From Archaeoglobus sp. (lineage in GTDB: Archaea; Halobacteriota; Archaeoglobi; Archaeoglobales; Archaeoglobaceae), in NCBI GenBank assembly GCA_017656505.1, contig JACDNU010000021.1, positions 1 through 39,800 on the forward strand: 39,800 bases of DNA, in the 5' to 3' direction. The notes under the pieces are model-generated. The model saw nothing but the letters and a program-made list of their open reading frames with translations, ran no database searches and was not told the DNA's origin. Position 1 is the first letter of the stretch. Every line of letters begins with the position of its first letter. A program made the translations under genes and the position numbers. Of the stretch, positions 1 to 7,691 are shown in pieces.

Positions 1-2
1 TG

Positions 3-77
3 TCGAGATCCGTAGGATGTGGTATGGAACTTGGCGGAAGCCCACATGGGAGTTTAAGTCATCTTATAACTTTATAG
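3..77 (+). mobile_element. possible 3' end of an IS200/IS605 TnpB gene and its right-end RNA (partial)
   Basis: One frame stays open from the left edge to a TAG at 75-77 and ends in a Gly/Ser/His-rich tail (GMELGGSPHGSLSHL). The DNA contains GGAAGCCCACATGGGAG. TnpB genes of IS200/IS605 elements often end in a similar Gly-Ser-Pro tail, where the coding end overlaps a GAAGCCC...GGG stem-loop of the right-end RNA. Base composition drops sharply after about position 60. This is a pattern-based guess from a short fragment; it could be the tail of any protein. Confidence 0.28.
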
Positions 78-316
78 CGCTTTATAGCTTTCTTTACATC
101 TTTCCTACATATTTGTTTGATACTATACACGAAATCACACGAAATATAACCCACCTACACCATCCTATTTTATGACCTTTGCGATTTCTTTACGATAAAA
201 ACGGGGATAGATCTAAAAGGGAGAAAGACAAGAAAGATAAAAAAGATAAAAACAAGATAAAACGAAGCAAACAAAAATTAAAAGTGTTGACATTCTGATT
301 AACTGAAGGTGAAAAG
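78..316. other. AT-rich intergenic region upstream of the first activator gene
   Basis: No convincing gene is seen here. The stretch has short A-rich reiterations of the AGATAAAA type at about 225-262 and two copies of TTTATAGC around 71-90. An SD-like GGTGA lies just before the ATG at 317. A promoter for the next gene must lie here, but no single TATA box stands out. Confidence 0.5.
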
Positions 317-1102
317 ATGTACTTCGCAGGAATCGACATAGGCTCTCTAGCCACAAAAATCTGCATAATCAACGAAAGAAAGGAGATTGTGGGTTATCTA
401 ATAAAAAAAACCACGGCAAATATAGTTGAGGTTGGAAAAGAGGCATACGAGGAATGTCTGAGGAAGAACGGGCTGAAAGATGAGGACATAGCCTACTCAA
501 TCGTAACAGGCTATGGTAGAAATCTTGCCGTTGCAACGCTCGCCGATGAGAAGATAACCGAAATAACATGCCATTCAACCGGAGCGAAGCACCTCTTTCC
601 AAACTGCCATACGGTCATCGACGTGGGAGGACAGGATTCCAAAGCTATGAGGCTCGATGATAATGGCAAGGTTATAAAATTCACGATGAACGATAAATGC
701 GCTGCGGGAACGGGAAGATTCCTGGAGGTTATGGCAGGAGTTTTGGGAATGCAGATGGAGGAGATGGTTGATGCCGCCTTCCGCTCCACGAATAAGGTAT
801 CAATCTCCAGCACGTGCACAGTCTTCGCTGAATCCGAGGTTATCTCGCTAATAGCCTCAGGCAAGAAGCCGGAAGACATAGTTGCCGGATTGAACGAAGC
901 TATAGCGAAGCGCGTCAGCGGACTCGTCAGACAGGTGGGCATTGAAGATGACGTTGTCATGACAGGCGGTGTTGCGAAAAATAAAGGAGTCGTGAAAGCT
1001 CTGGAAAGGGAGCTCAAGCACGAGATAAAAGTTCCCGATGAGCCCCAGATTGTTGGAGCTTTGGGGGCTGCTTTAATAGCCCTGAAAAAGTTTAGCGAGT
1101 AA
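317..1102 (+). CDS. BcrD/HgdC-family activator ATPase (CoA-substrate-specific enzyme activase), stand-alone
   Basis: This 261-residue ASKHA-fold ATPase belongs to the family that drives ATP-dependent low-potential electron transfer into 2-hydroxyacyl-CoA dehydratases and benzoyl-CoA reductases. All hallmarks are present: phosphate-1 motif DIGSLATK at residues 7-14, TGYGR at 64-68, phosphate-2 motif DVGGQDSKA at 102-110, and TGGVAKN plus GALGAA near the C-terminus. The two cysteines expected to bridge a [4Fe-4S] cluster across a homodimer are C128 (KCAAGTG) and C167 (STCTVFAESE). GGTGA precedes the ATG. No dehydratase-type partner lies next to it; the next genes are ring-hydrolysis enzymes. 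It is a third activator besides the two in the reductase operon at 15-16.6 kb, and its direct partner is unknown. It may serve the same reductase or a distant dehydratase. Confidence 0.85.
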   Translation: MYFAGIDIGSLATKICIINERKEIVGYLIKKTTANIVEVGKEAYEECLRKNGLKDEDIAYSIVTGYGRNLAVATLADEKITEITCHSTGAKHLFPNCHTVIDVGGQDSKAMRLDDNGKVIKFTMNDKCAAGTGRFLEVMAGVLGMQMEEMVDAAFRSTNKVSISSTCTVFAESEVISLIASGKKPEDIVAGLNEAIAKRVSGLVRQVGIEDDVVMTGGVAKNKGVVKALERELKHEIKVPDEPQIVGALGAALIALKKFSE

Positions 1103-1215
1103 TGCGCTTGGTCAATTTTTAAATTTAAAATTCCCGAATTGTGCTGCTATATATCATTCAGCAAATCCAAAGAGATTTCGCAAGATTTAAATCCATGATA
1201 AATTCTTTTAAATTT

Positions 1216-2166
1216 ATGTCTGGAGAATCTGGAGAACCAGAGTATAAGGAGATCGTTTATGACAAAAACTGGTACGAGCATACCGCTTTGATTGCTATAA
1301 ATCGCCCCCACGAGTACAATTCCTACACCTTGACTACTCTGCGGGAGATGGTTGATGCCATCGAACGATCGATGTTCGATGATGATGTGCAGTTCATAGT
1401 GCTCAGTGGTGTGGGCGATAAGGCATTCTGCACTGGAGGGAATGTACACGAATACGCCGAAGAGTACAACAAGAAATCATGGGACTTCTGGAAGTGGGGA
1501 GAGATCTATGGCCGAGTTTTCGACATGATCCTTCACTGCGGAAAGCCTGTAATAGCGAGGGTTAACGGGATAACCGCTGGAGGCGGATTCGAATTCGTTT
1601 CAGCCTGCGATCTTGCGATAGCTTCTGAAAACGCAAGGTTCCTATCTCCCGGGCCAAGAGTTGGCATGACATCCATTGGCGGGCTATCGCAGTGGTTGCC
1701 CTTGCACATGGGGCTGAAGAGGGCAGCAAAAATAGTGATGCTGAGCGGTGAGATAGATGCGAAAACCGCTTTGGAGTGGGGAGTCGTAAACGAGGTTGTT
1801 CCGCTTGAAAAGCTGGATGAGAAGGTGAAGGAGTACATTGACAGGATGCTTGATTTGTCTCCATCAAGTCTATGGTACTTCAAAGTTCATCTGAACTGGT
1901 GGAGGGATCTCGTATGGAGGCTGACATGGGAGCACGGCAAGGCATGGTTCTCCCTGAACATCGGAAGCGTTGAGCCGACAGAAGGCTTGTGGTCGTTCAA
2001 AGAGAAGAGGAAAACCGAGATGAGGGAGATTAGAGATTTCATTGCAAAAGGCGGGGATCCCCGCTACCCGTTCGGGCCTTATCGTAAGAGATGCGTCAGG
2101 TGTGGGGCTAAATACCTGCCCGAAGATTCAAAATACTGCCTGAATTGCGGTGCTGAGCTAGAATAA
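1216..2166 (+). CDS. bamA: 6-oxocyclohex-1-ene-1-carbonyl-CoA hydrolase-like crotonase with C-terminal zinc ribbon
   Basis: This is a crotonase-fold protein of 316 residues from the chosen ATG. It carries segments I recognise from BamA/Oah ring-opening hydrolases: EYNSYT, GVGDKAFCTGGN followed by EYAEEYN, GITAGGGFEF, and GPRVGMTSIGGLSQWLP. The known reaction is hydration and hydrolytic C-C cleavage of 6-oxocyclohex-1-ene-1-carbonyl-CoA to 3-hydroxypimelyl-CoA. The last 26 residues form a rubredoxin-like zinc ribbon with C293/C296 and C308/C311, which I do not associate with bacterial BamA. The open frame extends upstream to a GTG at 1141, with another ATG at 1195. I chose 1216 because GATTTAAAT lies about 29 nt upstream, fitting a leaderless start, and the homologous part begins soon after. 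Its neighbour is a dienoyl-CoA hydratase. Exact substrate is inferred from context. Confidence 0.78.
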   Translation: MSGESGEPEYKEIVYDKNWYEHTALIAINRPHEYNSYTLTTLREMVDAIERSMFDDDVQFIVLSGVGDKAFCTGGNVHEYAEEYNKKSWDFWKWGEIYGRVFDMILHCGKPVIARVNGITAGGGFEFVSACDLAIASENARFLSPGPRVGMTSIGGLSQWLPLHMGLKRAAKIVMLSGEIDAKTALEWGVVNEVVPLEKLDEKVKEYIDRMLDLSPSSLWYFKVHLNWWRDLVWRLTWEHGKAWFSLNIGSVEPTEGLWSFKEKRKTEMREIRDFIAKGGDPRYPFGPYRKRCVRCGAKYLPEDSKYCLNCGAELE

Positions 2167-2219
2167 TAGTAATCACAACCGAACAACCTTATTTTTTGAT
2201 AACTTTTCGGGGTGAAAGT

Positions 2220-2981
2220 ATGTATGAAAATGTGAAGGTAGAATATGATGGAAAGATTGCATGGTTAAGAATTTCGAAGCCTCCGCTTAACGTGGTTGAC
2301 ATAAAGACGATGCAGGAGATGATCGATGCTCTAAACGAGATCGAGCAAAAAGATAGCGTTGTGACAATCATAACTGCTGAAGGAAAGCATTTCAGCGCAG
2401 GGGCTGAAGTTAAGGATCATTTCCCCGACAAGGCTCCGGAAATGATAGCGAAGTTCACCGAGCTGATCAAAACGATTTTGGCATCAGAAAAGATTACGAT
2501 TGCAGCCGTTAGAGGGGTTGCTTTGGGTGGCGGCTTTGAGATACCGCTCGCATGCGATATGATTCTTTGTTCCGAGACGGCAAAGCTTGGAACACCTGAG
2601 ATAGTTCTCGCCCACTATCCTCCCATTGCCCTTGCGATCTTGCCTCACATAATTCCAGCCAAGCAGGCTTTTGAGATGATCGTAACCGGAGAGAACTTCG
2701 ACGCGAAAACGGCAAAGCAAATGGGTATCGTGAACCAAGTTTTCCCCGACGAGAACTTCGAAGATGAGGTTAAGAAGTTCGTTGCAAAGCTTGTTGAGAA
2801 GAGTCCAATAGCTTTGAAGCTCGCGAAGAAGGCATTCAAAACATCTCTTGCGCTTTGCTTCGATGAGAAGGGCTTCGTTATCAACGATATCTACCTCTCA
2901 CAGCTTCTCAAAACTGAAGATGCTGTTGAGGGGCTAAAGGCTTTCCTAGAAAAAAGAAAACCCGAGTGGAAAGGGGAATAA
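2220..2981 (+). CDS. dch: cyclohexa-1,5-diene-1-carbonyl-CoA hydratase-like enoyl-CoA hydratase
   Basis: This 253-residue single-domain crotonase has the signature FSAGAEVKDHFPDKAPEMI, which resembles the FSAGV-VKDHTPEKV-EMI segment of dienoyl-CoA hydratases (Dch/BamR/BzdW). It also has the oxyanion loop VALGGGFEIPLACDM. The known role is to add water to the benzoyl-CoA reductase product, giving 6-hydroxycyclohex-1-ene-1-carbonyl-CoA. The start is ATG 2220, preceded by GGGGTGA; an in-frame ATG at 2196 has no SD and would add eight unlikely residues. It lies about 53 nt after the ring hydrolase, so the two are probably co-transcribed or tightly co-regulated. A general enoyl-CoA hydratase is the alternative. 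Confidence 0.8.
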   Translation: MYENVKVEYDGKIAWLRISKPPLNVVDIKTMQEMIDALNEIEQKDSVVTIITAEGKHFSAGAEVKDHFPDKAPEMIAKFTELIKTILASEKITIAAVRGVALGGGFEIPLACDMILCSETAKLGTPEIVLAHYPPIALAILPHIIPAKQAFEMIVTGENFDAKTAKQMGIVNQVFPDENFEDEVKKFVAKLVEKSPIALKLAKKAFKTSLALCFDEKGFVINDIYLSQLLKTEDAVEGLKAFLEKRKPEWKGE

Positions 2982-3039
2982 ATTGTAGAGGAATAAATCA
3001 AAGCAAGTTCAGAATCCAAACTGCCTTAATTCCTAATTC

Positions 3040-4923
3040 CTAACCTCCCTTTTTCTTCGGCTTTATCGCATCCTCCGGGCAAACTCTCGCACAGACTCCG
3101 CATCCAGCGCATTGAGATGCGTCGATCCACACTTTCTTCCCATCGTAGATTATCGCCGGGCAGGCAAAGGAAGAGACGCATTCCAGGCAGAGGTTGCAGT
3201 TATCTAAAACCTCAAACGGCCTAATTTCAATTCCTTTCGACTTCCTCTGCCTGTTCCAAAGGATTGCACAGAGCTGCTTTGCGACTATAACAGCAACGCC
3301 CGGATGCTCAATCGCCCGCTTCAGCGTTTCTTCCATCTTCTTTATGTTATAAGGCCTAACCACCTCAACGAATTCAATGCCTAGTCCCTTTGCCAGCTCT
3401 TCTATACTCACAGCCCTTGCTTCAAGCCCGCAACCCCTCTGAACTATCCCGGGATGCGGCTGATGGCCCGTCATAGCGGTGGTGGAGTTATCCAGCACCA
3501 CCAGCGTGAGATCTGCTTCGTTATGCACGGCATCGATCAAAGCCGGAATCGCCGCATGGAAGAACGTCGAATCTCCAACAGTAATTATGACCTTGTTCCT
3601 CACGAGCTTTGAAAGACCATTGGATATGCCCATTCCTCCTCCCATACAGAGGCAAATGTCAACGGCCTCGAAGGGTTTGTTAACGCCGAGAGTATAGCAG
3701 CCTATGTCGCTTGGCAACGCTGCCTTACCGTATTCATCCGAAACCTTCCTTATCACGTAGAACGATGCCGCATGCGGACAGCCTGGGCAGAAAACGGGAG
3801 GCCTTGGAGGAGCTATCTTCTGGATCTCCGAAGCTTTCTGGACTGCTTCATCGTAGTTTACTGTTGGCTGCATTCCAAGCATCTTCGCAATCCCCTTCTC
3901 AACGATTGGAATGTTAAGCTCATAGCTATCTGGGAAGTAGCCATTCTGCTTTCCGTAAACCTCAATCCCGTACTCCTTTGCAAGGGCTCTGATATGTAAC
4001 TCGACGAATGGATCAACCTCCTCAACTATGGCAACTTTGTCAAGGTTGCTCAGAAAATCTCCAAGAGCTTTTTCCGGTAACGGATACTGTGTGGAGAGCT
4101 TGAAAACAGGTAGATTTGCGTTTAACCTTTCCAGAGCCTCAACAACGTAAACGTAATCCAAACCACAAGCGATTACTCCCTCCTTCCTATTTCCATCTAT
4201 AACCTTGTTGAAGGAGAAGTTATTAAAAGCATCTTTTACTTTCGCCAATCTTTCAAGTAGTAGAAGCTTCCTCTGTCTGGCTATCGCGGGAACGAGAACG
4301 TTGGTAAAGGGATCCCTCTCCCAGTCAACCTTTTCAAGCTTTTTCTCCGGAATCTCACCAAGCTCAACGATCGCGCTAGCATGATTCAGCCTTGTGCAAG
4401 TCCTATACATCACCGGAACGTTGAATTCCTCGGAAACTCTGAATGCTTCCTTTACAAGTTCTTTCGCTTCCGGAACGGTTGATGGCTCGATTACGGGGAT
4501 CTTAGCAGCCTCTCCATACCACCTGTTGTCCTGCTCGTTCTGGCTGCTGTGGAGAGTTGGATCATCCGCACTCACAACGACAAAGCCACCTTTCGCCCCC
4601 ATGTATGCGAAGCTGAATAAAGCGTCGGCAGCAACGTTAACGCCGACATGCTTCATCGCACACATTCCCCGCTTTCCAATCATGGAAGCTGCAGCAGCAA
4701 CCTCAAAAGCAACTTTCTCATTTGTTGAGTATTCCATATAGAACTCCATCTTGTCGAGAAGTCTGCAAACTTCAGAAAGCGTATCTGAGATTTCAGAAGA
4801 TGGTGTGCCGGGGTATGTTGCGTAAATGTCTATTCCAGCTTCTATTGCACCTCTGGCAATCGCTTCATTGCCCAAGAAAAAGACCTTCTCGCCAACAGCA
4901 TCCTTAACAACATCTTTAATCAT
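3040..4923 (-). CDS. iorA: indolepyruvate/arylpyruvate:ferredoxin oxidoreductase alpha subunit
   Basis: This is a TPP-dependent 2-oxoacid:ferredoxin oxidoreductase of about 627 residues. It starts with the pyrimidine-binding domain (GNEAIARGAIEAG, ATYPGTPSSEI) and follows with the TPP domain (PGCPHAASFY, MGGGMGISNGLS, GDSTFFHAAIPA, DNSTTAMTGHQ). It ends in a two-[4Fe-4S] ferredoxin domain with C576, C579, C582, C588 and C605, C608, C611, C615. IorAB oxidatively decarboxylates aryl pyruvates to arylacetyl-CoA and reduces ferredoxin. I chose the ATG at 4923; the frame opens six codons earlier at a TTG (4941). It is divergent from iorB, whereas the two are usually adjacent in one operon. Beside benzoyl-CoA genes it may supply reduced ferredoxin or feed aromatic amino acids into the pathway. 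Confidence 0.88.
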   Translation of the reverse strand: MIKDVVKDAVGEKVFFLGNEAIARGAIEAGIDIYATYPGTPSSEISDTLSEVCRLLDKMEFYMEYSTNEKVAFEVAAAASMIGKRGMCAMKHVGVNVAADALFSFAYMGAKGGFVVVSADDPTLHSSQNEQDNRWYGEAAKIPVIEPSTVPEAKELVKEAFRVSEEFNVPVMYRTCTRLNHASAIVELGEIPEKKLEKVDWERDPFTNVLVPAIARQRKLLLLERLAKVKDAFNNFSFNKVIDGNRKEGVIACGLDYVYVVEALERLNANLPVFKLSTQYPLPEKALGDFLSNLDKVAIVEEVDPFVELHIRALAKEYGIEVYGKQNGYFPDSYELNIPIVEKGIAKMLGMQPTVNYDEAVQKASEIQKIAPPRPPVFCPGCPHAASFYVIRKVSDEYGKAALPSDIGCYTLGVNKPFEAVDICLCMGGGMGISNGLSKLVRNKVIITVGDSTFFHAAIPALIDAVHNEADLTLVVLDNSTTAMTGHQPHPGIVQRGCGLEARAVSIEELAKGLGIEFVEVVRPYNIKKMEETLKRAIEHPGVAVIVAKQLCAILWNRQRKSKGIEIRPFEVLDNCNLCLECVSSFACPAIIYDGKKVWIDASQCAGCGVCARVCPEDAIKPKKKGG

Positions 4924-5058
4924 AATCTTTCTTCTGCCCAAAATCCTTAAAATAATTTCTGATTTTAAAGCTTAAAGCTATAGAGTATGTGACAGTGAAG
5001 CAAAGAGCCTAAAAACTTTAGTAAAATTGAAATACTTCATTTTCAAAAATTAAGAAAG
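4924..5058. promoter_or_regulatory. divergent promoter region between iorA and iorB
   Basis: This 135-nt AT-rich spacer separates two divergently read subunits of one enzyme. Both genes start close to AT-rich runs (for example TTTTAAAGCTTAAAGC near 4963-4978), and neither has a strong SD, so short or leaderless transcripts are likely. A shared operator could keep the subunits balanced; I see no clear palindrome. Confidence 0.45.
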
Positions 5059-5646
5059 ATGAGCAAACTGAATATTCTTCTTGTTGGTGTTGGAGGTCAG
5101 GGGATTCTAACAACCTCCGGAATAATCGCCAGAGCTGCTCTAAAGGCTGGAGTGAACGTTGTGACAGCAGAAACCCACGGGATGGCCCAGAGAGGTGGAA
5201 GTGTTGAGGTTCATGTCAGACTGGGAGATGTGCATTCACCACTAATTCCCTATGCCGGAGCCGATGTCGTTGTATCGCTTGAGCCCGTTGAAGCTGCAAG
5301 ATATGCTCAATACTTGAACGAAAACACCGTTGTAATCCTCAACAATCGGAGCATAGTACCAACGACAGTCTCGGCTGGCCTAGCAACCTATCCAAAGTTC
5401 GAGGACATCGTTGCAAATCTCAAAAAAATTACGGAGAAAGTTAAGGTGGTTGAGGCTTCGAAGATCGCAGAAGAGGTTGCAGGGAATGTTGTAGCGACGA
5501 ATGTTGTCGTGATAGGAATGCTTATCAAGCTCATTGATCTCCCGATAGAATACGAGAAATTTGAGGAGACAATAAGGGATGTATTTCCAGAAAAGCTTCA
5601 AGAGGCAAACATTAGGGCTTTAAAGGCCGGTTACGAAGCTGTTTGA
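5059..5646 (+). CDS. iorB: indolepyruvate:ferredoxin oxidoreductase beta subunit
   Basis: This 195-residue gamma-type subunit of 2-oxoacid:ferredoxin oxidoreductases begins with GVGGQGILTTSGIIARAA and has ETHGMAQRGGSVEVHVRLGD, both typical of IorB and PorC/KorC proteins. It pairs with the IorA encoded divergently next door. The start is the ATG at 5059 after a short A-rich leader with only a weak AAGAAAG purine stretch. The dehydrogenase/hydratase fusion follows after 22 nt and is probably in the same transcript, which links arylpyruvate oxidation with beta-oxidation of the opened ring. Confidence 0.88.
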   Translation: MSKLNILLVGVGGQGILTTSGIIARAALKAGVNVVTAETHGMAQRGGSVEVHVRLGDVHSPLIPYAGADVVVSLEPVEAARYAQYLNENTVVILNNRSIVPTTVSAGLATYPKFEDIVANLKKITEKVKVVEASKIAEEVAGNVVATNVVVIGMLIKLIDLPIEYEKFEETIRDVFPEKLQEANIRALKAGYEAV

Positions 5647-5668
5647 TTTTGATTGAGGGGGTAAATTT

Positions 5669-7645
5669 ATGGAAATCAAGAATGTTTGTGTTTTGGGAGC
5701 AGGAGCAATGGGGCATGCGATCGCAGAGTTATGCGCTGTCTCAGGCTTCAATGTAACGTTGAGGGATATAAGCGATGAGCTGGTTAACAAAGGCTACGAG
5801 AAAATAAAGGCAAGTTTGGAAAAGGACGAGAAAAAGGGAAGGCTGAAGGAAAAGGCTGAGGACATTCTGGCAAGGATAAAGCCGGTAGTTGATATAAAAG
5901 ATGCCGTAAAGGATTCTGACATAATCATCGAGGCGATTCCCGAAATAATGGAGTTAAAGGGTAAGGTATTTCAGGAGTGTGAGGAATACTGCCCGGCCCA
6001 TACGATTTTCGCCACCAATACCTCATCGCTCAGCATAACTAAGCTCGCTGAATACACGAAAAGGCCGGATAAGGTAATCGGACTGCACTTCTTCAACCCG
6101 CCGAAGTACATGAGGCTTGTTGAAATAGTATGGGGCGAGAAGACGAGCGAAGAGGTCGTAAAGATCACAGAAGAATTCTCGAGAAGGCTGAATAGGGTGA
6201 TCATCCACGTAAGAAAGGATGTTCCGGGATTCGTGGTTAACAGAATCTTCGTTACAATGGCAAACGAGGCTGCATGGGCGCTTGAGAATGGAGAAGGAGG
6301 TGTTGAGGAGATAGATTCGGCGGTAAAGTACAAGATGGGTCTGCCTATGGGGCTATTCGAACTCCACGATTTGCTCGGCGGAGGATGCATTGATGTGAGC
6401 TACCACGTTCTCGAGTACTTTGAGGAGACCCTGGGCGAGAGCTATCGGCCAGCCCCTCCATTTGTAAGGCTCTTCAAGGAAGGACATCTGGGCAAGAAGA
6501 GCGGAAAAGGATTCTACGACTGGAGTGAAGGAAAGAGGAACGAGGTAAGCGTTAGAGCTGGGGCGAAGTTCGATGAAATCAGGCTGATAGCCCCAGCTGT
6601 AAACGAGGCTGCTTGGCTGATAGAGAAAGGAGTAGCTACGCCTGAAGAAATTGACCTGGGGGTTCTGCATGGATTGAATTATCCAAGGGGATTGCTGAGG
6701 ATGGCCGACGACATAGGCATTGATAGAATAGTCACAGAACTGGAAAAACTCTACGAGAAGTATAAGGAGGAAAGGTACAAGCCTAATCCTGTTCTGCTGA
6801 AAATGGTCGAAGAAGGGAAGCTCGGTAGAAAAACAGCAAAGGGATTCTTCAATTACATCGGTGAATACGAATTTTTGGAGATTAAAATCGATAAGGAGAA
6901 CAAAATCGCAACCATCGTATTGAACCGTCCGCAGAGGGCAAATGCCTTGAACCCAACTTTTCTCGACGAGCTGAGTTGCGCTCTTATCGAGCTTGAAGCT
7001 AACGATGATGTTAGATGCATAGTTATCACTGGCAAAGGCAGAAACTTCTGCGCCGGAGCGGATCTCGCTGTCTTCGCGAGGGGAAGTACTCAAGCCATGG
7101 TGGATTTCAGCGAGAAGGGTCATAACACCTTCACGAAAATCGAGACCCTCGCAAAACCAGTTATCGCTGCGATTAATGGCCCTGCGATGGGAGGAGGTTT
7201 TGAGCTTGCTTTGGCATGCGACCTGAGAGTTATGAGCAAACGAGCCATTCTTGCTTTGCCCGAGCTGAACCTCGGTCTCTTTCCGGGATGGGGTGGGACG
7301 CAGAGATTAGCGAGGCTTATCGGTCTTTCAAGGGCTAAGCAAATAATTCTGATGAGGGAGAACATCGATGCCGAAACGGCTTTGGACTTCGGAATAGCAA
7401 ACTACATCGCCGATGCTGATAAATTCGAAGAGACGGTCTTCGAAATAGCGAAGAAGATTGCCGAAGGCCCGCCTTTAGCCTACAAGATGGTGAAGAAAGT
7501 GATAAACTACGGCTTCCAGCCAGAGATAAGAACAGGTTTGTTCTTAGAAGCTTCAGCCGGTGGAGACATAGTGCTCTCCGATGATATAGCCGAAGGCATA
7601 ACAGCTTTCATGTACCGCAGAAAACCGGAGTTTAAGGGGAGATGA
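5669..7645 (+). CDS. fused 3-hydroxyacyl-CoA dehydrogenase / enoyl-CoA hydratase
   Basis: This 658-residue bifunctional beta-oxidation enzyme has the dehydrogenase first and the crotonase second, the reverse of bacterial FadB. Residues about 1-180 are the NAD-binding fold (G10-x-G12-x-x-G15). LHFFNPPKYM carries the catalytic His region, and two C-terminal 3HCDH domains run to about residue 390. The crotonase part has NFCAGADLAVFARG, GPAMGGGFELALACDL and LPELNLGLFPGWGGTQRL, so both catalytic glutamates of classical hydratases are present. GGGGGT precedes ATG 5669. In this cluster it would convert 3-hydroxypimelyl-CoA and the following enoyl/hydroxyacyl intermediates towards glutaryl-CoA or acetyl-CoA. 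It might also stand in for the missing 6-hydroxycyclohexene-carbonyl-CoA dehydrogenase, but that is speculation. Confidence 0.92.
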   Translation: MEIKNVCVLGAGAMGHAIAELCAVSGFNVTLRDISDELVNKGYEKIKASLEKDEKKGRLKEKAEDILARIKPVVDIKDAVKDSDIIIEAIPEIMELKGKVFQECEEYCPAHTIFATNTSSLSITKLAEYTKRPDKVIGLHFFNPPKYMRLVEIVWGEKTSEEVVKITEEFSRRLNRVIIHVRKDVPGFVVNRIFVTMANEAAWALENGEGGVEEIDSAVKYKMGLPMGLFELHDLLGGGCIDVSYHVLEYFEETLGESYRPAPPFVRLFKEGHLGKKSGKGFYDWSEGKRNEVSVRAGAKFDEIRLIAPAVNEAAWLIEKGVATPEEIDLGVLHGLNYPRGLLRMADDIGIDRIVTELEKLYEKYKEERYKPNPVLLKMVEEGKLGRKTAKGFFNYIGEYEFLEIKIDKENKIATIVLNRPQRANALNPTFLDELSCALIELEANDDVRCIVITGKGRNFCAGADLAVFARGSTQAMVDFSEKGHNTFTKIETLAKPVIAAINGPAMGGGFELALACDLRVMSKRAILALPELNLGLFPGWGGTQRLARLIGLSRAKQIILMRENIDAETALDFGIANYIADADKFEETVFEIAKKIAEGPPLAYKMVKKVINYGFQPEIRTGLFLEASAGGDIVLSDDIAEGITAFMYRRKPEFKGR

Positions 7646-7691
7646 AAAGTTGAGGGATTAAGGAGTTAAAAGAGTTAATAAAGGTGATAGC

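Noticed and set aside
225-262. A-rich reiterations considered as a CRISPR or direct-repeat array
   Set aside because: The units are too short and irregular, and there are no unique spacers of constant length.
6353-7123. 256-codon minus-strand frame opposite the dehydrogenase/hydratase fusion
   Set aside because: It has no family signature, and the plus strand carries a complete two-domain enzyme.
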